Shown here piece after piece: positions 58,830-64,000 of a stretch of DNA of 64,000 bases. Each line of letters begins with the position of its first letter. Positions within the stretch are counted from its first letter, which is position 1. Source of the stretch: Neoscytalidium dimidiatum (taxonomy: Eukaryota; Ascomycota; Dothideomycetes; Botryosphaeriales; Botryosphaeriaceae); the NCBI GenBank assembly GCA_037367355.1, contig CM074701.1, positions 3,021,784-3,085,783 of the forward strand. The letters run 5' to 3'. The notes under the pieces were generated by a model. That model did not search any database. It saw only the letters and a list, made by a program, of their open reading frames with translations, and was not told the origin of the DNA. A program made the position numbers and the translations under genes.

Positions 58830-59200
58830 GAGACTCAGAATACGGGAACCACTGGGTTGTCGTGACAAAAATCAATGGACGCCGAGCGCTCACCCTCATC
58901 GACCGCATCACAAGGGAACTACGTCTCAAACCGATTTGCAGAAAAAGCCAACCTAAAACCCAGAGAAAAGGACCAACCATATCAGCTGAGAACTGTTGAT
59001 GGATCCCCAGCTCCTTTGGAGATGGAAAGGTAATCATCGAAACCCCGAAACTGACCCTCGAATACAAAAACCAGGGAACGTATCTGTCTAGACGTTACCA
59101 AGATCCCCAAGTATGATGTCATTCTCGGCATCCCTTGGCAGAAGAAATGGAAAATACAATACGATTGGGACAATGGAGGAATTACCTCAAGTCCAGAGAA
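58830..59200 (+). pseudogene. Aspartic protease region of the chromovirus, frame broken
   Basis: The segment HWVVVTKINGRRALTLID at about 58850-58903 leads into the aspartic-protease active-site region. The expected D-S/T-G triad is disrupted there by small indels, since the bases right after the Asp codon shift frame. The later KYDVILGIPW-type strand of the protease is readable in another frame near 59109-59142. It would process the Gag-Pol polyprotein if the frame were intact. Confidence 0.7.
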
Positions 59201-59617
59201 CGAAACCAAGAACCAGAATGGAAACCACGCACCATAGCCGAACCGATTACCCACGTAAGCCTAATTTCGAAAGCTGCGCTGGAAAGGACCCGAAAGAAGG
59301 CAAGCAATTGGAATGATGTGGTATCGCCCCACCACTACAAACAAAGAAAGAACCCGACAGATTAGTGCCACCAGACGAGAAAAACCAGACTACCCGACAC
59401 CCGTGGGAGGAGATGACCCCACCAGGATACACGAACAGTACCTTGATGGCGTTCCGAATACCACCGGTTCAAGGAAATTTTCAGAGAAAAGATCGAAGAC
59501 GCACTACCGGAACACAGACCATGGGACCACGAGATCAACTTGAAACCAGGCACTGAACCCCGATTTGGACCCCTATATCCAATGTCGGAAAAGGAGTTAC
59601 AAGCAATGAGGAACACT

Positions 59618-60695
59618 TGGACTTACTACTGAAGAAGGGATACATCCGACCCTCTCAATCCTCAGCAGGATTCCCCGTCCTCTTCGTACCAAAGCCCGGA
59701 GGCAAGTTACGCCTCTGTGTGGATTACCGATCCCTGAACGACATTACCATCAAAGACCGCTACCTCTACCCCGCATCGATGAACTAAGGGATCGCCTCTC
59801 CGGGGCACGATTCTTCACCAAGTTAGACCTGCGGGATGGGTACCACCTTATCCGAATCAAGGAAGGACATGAATGGAAAACCGCATTCAGAACTCGATAC
59901 GGTTTGTACGAGTACTTGGTAATGCCTTTCGGACTTACCAACGCCCCTGCCACATTCCAAGCCCTTGTCAACCACGTCCTACGAGAATATCTGGACCGAT
60001 TCTGCACAGCCTACCTCGACGACATCCTGATCTACTCAGAAACCCTTGAAGAACACAAGGAACATGTATCCAAAGTCCTCCAGAAACTACTCGAATACAA
60101 CCTCTCCGTCAAACCAGAAAAATGTACCTTCCATGCCCAAAGGGTAGAATTCCTAGGCTTTATCATCGAACCAGGAAAAATAGTCATGGACCCAAAAAAG
60201 GTGGAAGACATCCTGAAGTGGCAGAACCAAGGAACGTCAAAGAAGTACAAGCCTTTTTAGGGTTTGCCAACTTCTACCGACGATTCATCAAACGATACTC
60301 GCATGTAGCCGAACCCCTAATCCGACTCACCCGAAAAAATACCCCTTTCACCTGGGAAGCACCCCAACAAGAGGCGTTTGATCAACTCAAAGGGCCTTCG
60401 TAGAAGCGCCGGTACTCCTCATGTTCGATCCTGACAAGCCACTCTACCTCGAAACTGACGCATCCGACTATGCCATTGGCGCTACCCTCAGCCAGCCAGA
60501 CGACGAGGGAAGATTACACCTATCGCGTATTACTCTCGCAAAATGTCACCCGCCGAGCTCAATTACGAGATACACGACAAAGAACTGCTTGCGATCGTCA
60601 CAGCGTTCGGGAATGGCGACACTACCTTGAGGAGCTAACTACGAAATCACGGTATACTCGGATCACAGAACCTGGGATACTTCACAACCACCAAG
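59618..60695 (+). pseudogene. Reverse transcriptase and RNase H region of the chromovirus, frame broken
   Basis: RT blocks are in order: [20 protein letters not shown] (about 59671-59730), FFTKLDLRDGYHLIRI, YLVMPFGLTNAPATF, the YLDD box at 60012-60023, and FLGFIIEP. The connection and RNase H follow, with [36 protein letters not shown] (about 60448-60498), [12 protein letters not shown] and a YSDHRNLGYF segment. A single-base loss near 59763 and another near 60230 shift the frame, with more in RNase H. At least the two in RT sit in short runs of C or A. Confidence 0.9.
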
Positions 60696-62135
60696 GTGTT
60701 AAACAGAAGACAAGTACGATGGGCAGAACAACTCGCCCCCTTCTACTTCAAGATCCACTACCGCAAGGGAAGTGAAAACGGCAAGGCCGACGCACTTAGC
60801 CGCAGAGCCGACCACGTGGAAGGAAAGCCAGAACTATCACCAGCAGTACTACGACAAAATGACGACGGCACGTTAGGCCCCAACCGCCCCCGAATCATTG
60901 AAGAATCCGACGCACCCTGGGAAGAACGAATACTGGCACCCATCATAAGGCTAGGGAGCCCCATCGACGACGACGAACCTCCACGAAACCCAACACCAGA
61001 GCAGGAGCCGGAGGACGAAGAGGAACCGCAGGACGAGGAACCCATACCAACACTTGAAGAAACCACGGAAGAGGCAGTAAACGAGGAAGAAGATGACACC
61101 GCCACTTGGGAACAAATCATCCAAGGAAAATATAACAATGATCCGCTATCCCAAGAACTGCTTCAACGAATAGGCACCCCCGAACATGACGACCCCGACC
61201 TAGTCCAAGACCATAGAGGCAACATACTATTCCGCGGAAAAATCTACGTACCCACACCTCTGCGCAAACGGCTGACAAAGGAATACGCACGAGCAGTTCA
61301 CGGACACCCAGGAATGACAAGAACCTTGGAACGGCTTGCAAGACACTTCTACTTTCCCCGAATGAGGAAAGTAGTAGAGAAAGTCATCCAGGAATGTGAC
61401 GAATGCGCAAAAAACAAGGTGGCACGACATGCACCATACGGACAACTACAGCTCATCACAACACCAACCAAACCCTGGGAATCGGTCACAATGGATTTTA
61501 TCACCGACCTGCCAAATTCAGTAGACCCTGTGACTAAAGCGCGACACAACGCCATCCTGGTCATTGTCGACCGTTTGACAAAATGGGCAAACTTCATCCC
61601 TTGCAACAAAAAAATCGGAGCAGAAGGCTGCGCCTACCTCTTCCTCAGATATGTCTTCGCCCACCACGGGATGCCCAAGGAACTAATCACGGACCGAGAC
61701 CCACGATTCAGAGCTAAGTTCTGGCAAACCTTGGTCCACAAGTTAGGAACTAAACACAAGATGTCAACAACGGCACACCCGCAAACCGATGGACAAACGG
61801 AACGAACCAACCAAACGCTAGAACAGTACCTAAGATTCTACCTGAATTACAGGCAAAACAACTGGGTCGAACTCCTACCATTAGCCCAATACGCGTACAA
61901 CAGCACATCAACGGAAGCCACACAAACCACGCCCTTCTACGCCAACTACGGATTCGACCCTACTGCCTTCGGAGAACCCCAGATCTGCGAAGTACTCGCC
62001 CAAAAAGCTATGCTCAGAGCAGACCAGCTACGTGAACTACACCAGGAACTGGCCGAGACATCAAATTCACCGCATACCGAATGGCCATGTACCATGACAG
62101 ACGGCGCCAGGCGTCGCCGCCTGAAGGAGGGATAA
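60696..62135 (+). CDS. RNase H end, linker and integrase of the chromovirus (open frame)
   Basis: This is the longest intact stretch of pol, about 479 codons in one frame. It starts with the last RNase H part (VRWAEQLAPFYFKIHYRKGS, GKADALSRRADH). An acidic Glu/Asp/Pro-rich linker (about 60900-61110) comes next. The integrase follows: an HHCC zinc-binding domain (HGHPGMTRTLERL, QECDECAKNK) and the catalytic core, with Asp at 61494-61496 (TMDFITDLP), Asp at 61692-61694 (LITDRDPRF) and Glu at 61800-61802 (QTDGQTERTNQ). The D-D-35-E spacing is exact. It inserts the cDNA into chromosomal DNA. The start given is the first in-frame ATG, not a real translation start, because gag-pol is made as a polyprotein. 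Confidence 0.9.
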   Translation: MLNRRQVRWAEQLAPFYFKIHYRKGSENGKADALSRRADHVEGKPELSPAVLRQNDDGTLGPNRPRIIEESDAPWEERILAPIIRLGSPIDDDEPPRNPTPEQEPEDEEEPQDEEPIPTLEETTEEAVNEEEDDTATWEQIIQGKYNNDPLSQELLQRIGTPEHDDPDLVQDHRGNILFRGKIYVPTPLRKRLTKEYARAVHGHPGMTRTLERLARHFYFPRMRKVVEKVIQECDECAKNKVARHAPYGQLQLITTPTKPWESVTMDFITDLPNSVDPVTKARHNAILVIVDRLTKWANFIPCNKKIGAEGCAYLFLRYVFAHHGMPKELITDRDPRFRAKFWQTLVHKLGTKHKMSTTAHPQTDGQTERTNQTLEQYLRFYLNYRQNNWVELLPLAQYAYNSTSTEATQTTPFYANYGFDPTAFGEPQICEVLAQKAMLRADQLRELHQELAETSNSPHTEWPCTMTDGARRRRLKEG

Positions 62136-62379
62136 AGTCTGGCTCCTCAGAAAAAACATCAAAACAACACGATCGAACGACAAATTGGACCACAAGAAAA
62201 TCGGACCCTACCAAATTGAGAAAAACTTTCACCTGTTTCCTTTAAACTCAGATTGCCAGAACAAGTGGGTATACACCCAGTTTTCCACATCTCTTTACTT
62301 GAACCCGCACACAGCAACGCCGAACCTGACCCAGAACTTGAAATACACCCCGATGACGCCGACAAAGAATGGGACGTAG

Positions 62380-62600
62380 AAAATCTTGGATGGAGACTGG
62401 ATCGACGGTCAATTTAAGTACCTCATCAAATGGGAAGGAGCGGATTCCGCCGGGAACCCGTGGGAACCTCATGGGAACCAATCTCTTACCTTAACTGCGA
62501 GGAACTCATCCATGAATACCACCGACGAAACCCTGACCGCCCAAACCCAGAGCATCCTCCCACGACGCAACCCCGGAGGAGGCGTCAAGGACACCTGAAA
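62380..62600 (+). pseudogene. Chromodomain at the pol C terminus, frame broken
   Basis: Readable parts are [20 protein letters not shown] (about 62390-62449), NPWEPHGN, and in another frame LNCEELIHEYHRRNPDRPNP. This is the W/Y/F cage layout of a chromodomain: KYLIKWEG, then the WEP strand, then the C-terminal helix. Chromodomains steer chromovirus integration to heterochromatin by binding methylated histone H3. That agrees with the element's position inside a RIP island. At least one indel splits the domain. Confidence 0.8.
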
Positions 62601-63136
62601 CTGGTCCACCGGTGCCTCTCGAGGAACCAGCCCGTCGGAACCCGCCACGTCACCACCGCCTGAACCAGATAACAAGGACCCTGAGCCGCCCGCGCCTCCT
62701 GCGCCTCCTCAGCCTCAATGGCCGCCAACTCCCGCTCAAACAACTCCTGACTCCGGGAATCCAGGAAGGAAAGTGTCCGCAACAGGCGGATCACCTTGGA
62801 CCGAGAAGTGGCGGTACGACGAACCAAACGTTGAGCCTCCTCTTGCAACCGCTGAATCTCGGCCTCATCCCTTTCGATCTCGCGCTGGGTCTGCTCAATC
62901 TGAGCCCGCACCCGGTCCCGTTGTTGATCCACACGACGAAACTCAATAGGGAAGCCATGTCAGAAGGGAACAAAGGTGGTGGCCTCGCTGGCACACTCGT
63001 AACACCTCTTGGAATCCGGCGACACAAGACAACGAAGACGAGGTCTCCACACAAAAGGAACAACGTCTGGGAGCGTCAGTACCGTTACGAAGGATACGGG
63101 CGAGAAGCGCGCGTCGACGAGCGGAACTGGACATGA
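62585..63136 (-). CDS. Antisense Cys-rich plus coiled-coil frame inside the retrotransposon
   Basis: On the minus strand an ATG at 63136 opens MSSSARRRALLARILRNG and then RRCSFC. After a one-base shift the other frame gives RLRCLVSPDSKRCYECASEA. A third frame, open from about 62932 down to the stop at 62585, gives a charged helix (VRAQIEQTQREIERDEAEIQ and onward, with SFLDSRSQELFERELAAIEA) that should form a coiled coil. The pattern C-x2-C, C, C-x2-C followed by a coiled coil looks like a small DNA- or protein-binding protein. I believe similar Cys/coiled-coil proteins are common as repeated hypothetical proteins in ascomycete genomes, but this is from memory. Two frame breaks are present, of the same kind as in gag-pol. 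Confidence 0.5.
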
Positions 63137-63215
63137 CGGCAGAGAAATAATCTCAAGGGAACTAAGGAGGGAGCTCAACTACCTTTATACTCGACCTTCG
63201 GGCCGAAGGTTGCCT

Positions 63216-63225
63216 AGAGGGGGGA
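63216..63225 (+). other. Polypurine tract
   Basis: AGAGGGGGGA lies three bases before the 3' LTR (TAG separates them). This is the expected primer site for plus-strand DNA synthesis of the retrotransposon. Confidence 0.75.
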
Positions 63226-63228
63226 TAG

Positions 63229-63613
63229 TGTTACGGCACAGTCGCCCAGAAAGGCGGATAACGAAACCCTACGACTACTCACCGCCCACGTGACCAACTC
63301 GGGGCCTAACTCGGCAGAATACCTACCGACACTGATGCACCAGACCACCGCACACTCGCTCAGCAAAGCTCGGACCACCGATCAGTACTGATCAGTGGGT
63401 TAACATTACAGATCACTACTGATCGTACCGATCACTCCATGTATATAGACCACACTCATTTATCGTAGTTAGGACCCTCGTGGTCAACTTGTCAATTGAT
63501 TCCTACCCTACTATTGTACGAACCTCCCCTGCCTACCACTGTATTGGCCCCTAGAAAGCCCAAGCTGCCTGACGACGCGCCTCGACTCCCCCAGAAAGAG
63601 TCCCGGCGTAACA
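63229..63613 (+). repeat. 3' LTR of the chromovirus
   Basis: 385 bp with the same ends as the 5' LTR and no difference seen by eye. It is followed by ATTTA, the target-site duplication. Confidence 0.95.
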
Positions 63614-64000
63614 ATTTACTAAAATATTAATTATAAAACTATAAGATTTCGCTTAAACTAGAAATAAAACTAACTTATAAATCTATCTATTTCTTATTAA
63701 AGAAGAAAATAAAGACTTTAAAAGAATATATTAAGAAAAATTTTAAGTAAGAATATATTTAGCTCTTAACGTTATTAGTAGAATATTTAATTCTCTTTAT
63801 TTCTAAGAAAAATAATAAGTTATATCTTTATATTAACTATTAATAGCTTAATAATATTATAATTAAAAACTACTATTCGTTTCTATATATTAATAAACTT
63901 TAAAATAAATTAAAGAATATAAAGTATTTTATAAAATTAGACTTCTAATACTAAGTATAGCCGATTTAGTACTCGATTTACGCCGCTAGCTAGGTCGACC
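63614..64000. repeat. Right part of the RIP island
   Basis: AT-rich, TA-step-rich DNA of the same type as 51800-57110, continuing the island on the far side of the inserted retrotransposon. The last about 40 bases become less AT-rich, perhaps the start of another repeat or the island's edge. No coding frame. Confidence 0.8.

Larger units (their letters stand above)
57111..63613 (+). mobile_element. Full-length Ty3/gypsy chromovirus-type LTR retrotransposon
   Basis: A 6503-bp element with two 385-bp LTRs that look identical, TGTTAC...GTAACA termini, and a 5-bp target-site duplication ATTTA at 57106-57110 and 63614-63618. Order of parts on the plus strand: gag, protease, reverse transcriptase, RNase H, integrase, chromodomain. 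A further 650 bp of non-pol DNA carrying an antisense frame follows, and then a purine tract AGAGGGGGGA at 63216-63225 next to the 3' LTR. The chromodomain after the integrase marks it as a chromovirus. I did not recognise a tRNA-type primer-binding site after the 5' LTR. It shows no RIP pattern, but several small indels break gag-pol. It lies inside a RIP island. Confidence 0.95.

Overview
This window looks like a filamentous ascomycete (Pezizomycotina) nuclear genome. Its genes have short GT-AG introns, mostly about 50-130 bp. The families are typical of that group: S10 carboxypeptidase, Zn2Cys6 regulator, DUF6604, NmrA-like, CE1 esterase and a JmjC protein. AT-rich blocks carry the CpA-to-TpA footprint of repeat-induced point mutation (RIP). 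The species cannot be named from sequence alone. All exon structures were derived by reading splice signals and keeping reading frame and family homology. No transcript evidence was available.

Layout. Region 1-18.5 kb is GC-rich. All its genes lie on the minus strand: a secreted serine carboxypeptidase (230-2223), a small membrane/coiled-coil protein (3863-4217), a short-chain dehydrogenase with a stop-free in-frame intron (6114-7016), a Dal5/Tna1-type MFS permease (8975-10656) and a Zn2Cys6 transcription factor (15770-18537). Two long stretches, 10.7-15.8 kb and 18.5-26.9 kb, hold no gene I can support. Region 26.9-40 kb has an acyl-CoA synthetase/fatty-acid transport protein (+), a MAPR-type cytochrome b5-like protein (-), an M13 metallopeptidase (-) divergent from a DUF6604 protein (+), and an NmrA-like oxidoreductase (-). 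Region 40-48 kb is decaying accessory DNA. It has an alcohol-dehydrogenase-like pseudogene and a Zn2Cys6-regulator pseudogene, then an apparently intact feruloyl-esterase-like gene and an aldo-keto reductase. It ends with a JmjC-domain gene broken by one TAG codon.

Region 48.9-64 kb is a RIP-affected, transposon-rich compartment. A secreted SGNH esterase gene (49896-50949) survives between two AT-rich blocks. Inside the larger block is a 385-bp solo LTR with a GTAAA target-site duplication (54943-55327), heavily mutated but only by CpA/TpG-to-TpA transitions. About 1.8 kb downstream the same LTR family occurs as a full-length Ty3/gypsy chromovirus (57111-63613). That element has two LTRs that look identical, an ATTTA target-site duplication and no RIP. 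Its gag-pol reading frame is nevertheless cut by several 1-2 base indels. Its 3' non-pol segment carries an antisense open frame encoding a Cys-rich plus coiled-coil protein. The window therefore holds a before/after pair for RIP in one transposon family, with possible leakage of the same mutation type into a neighbouring gene.
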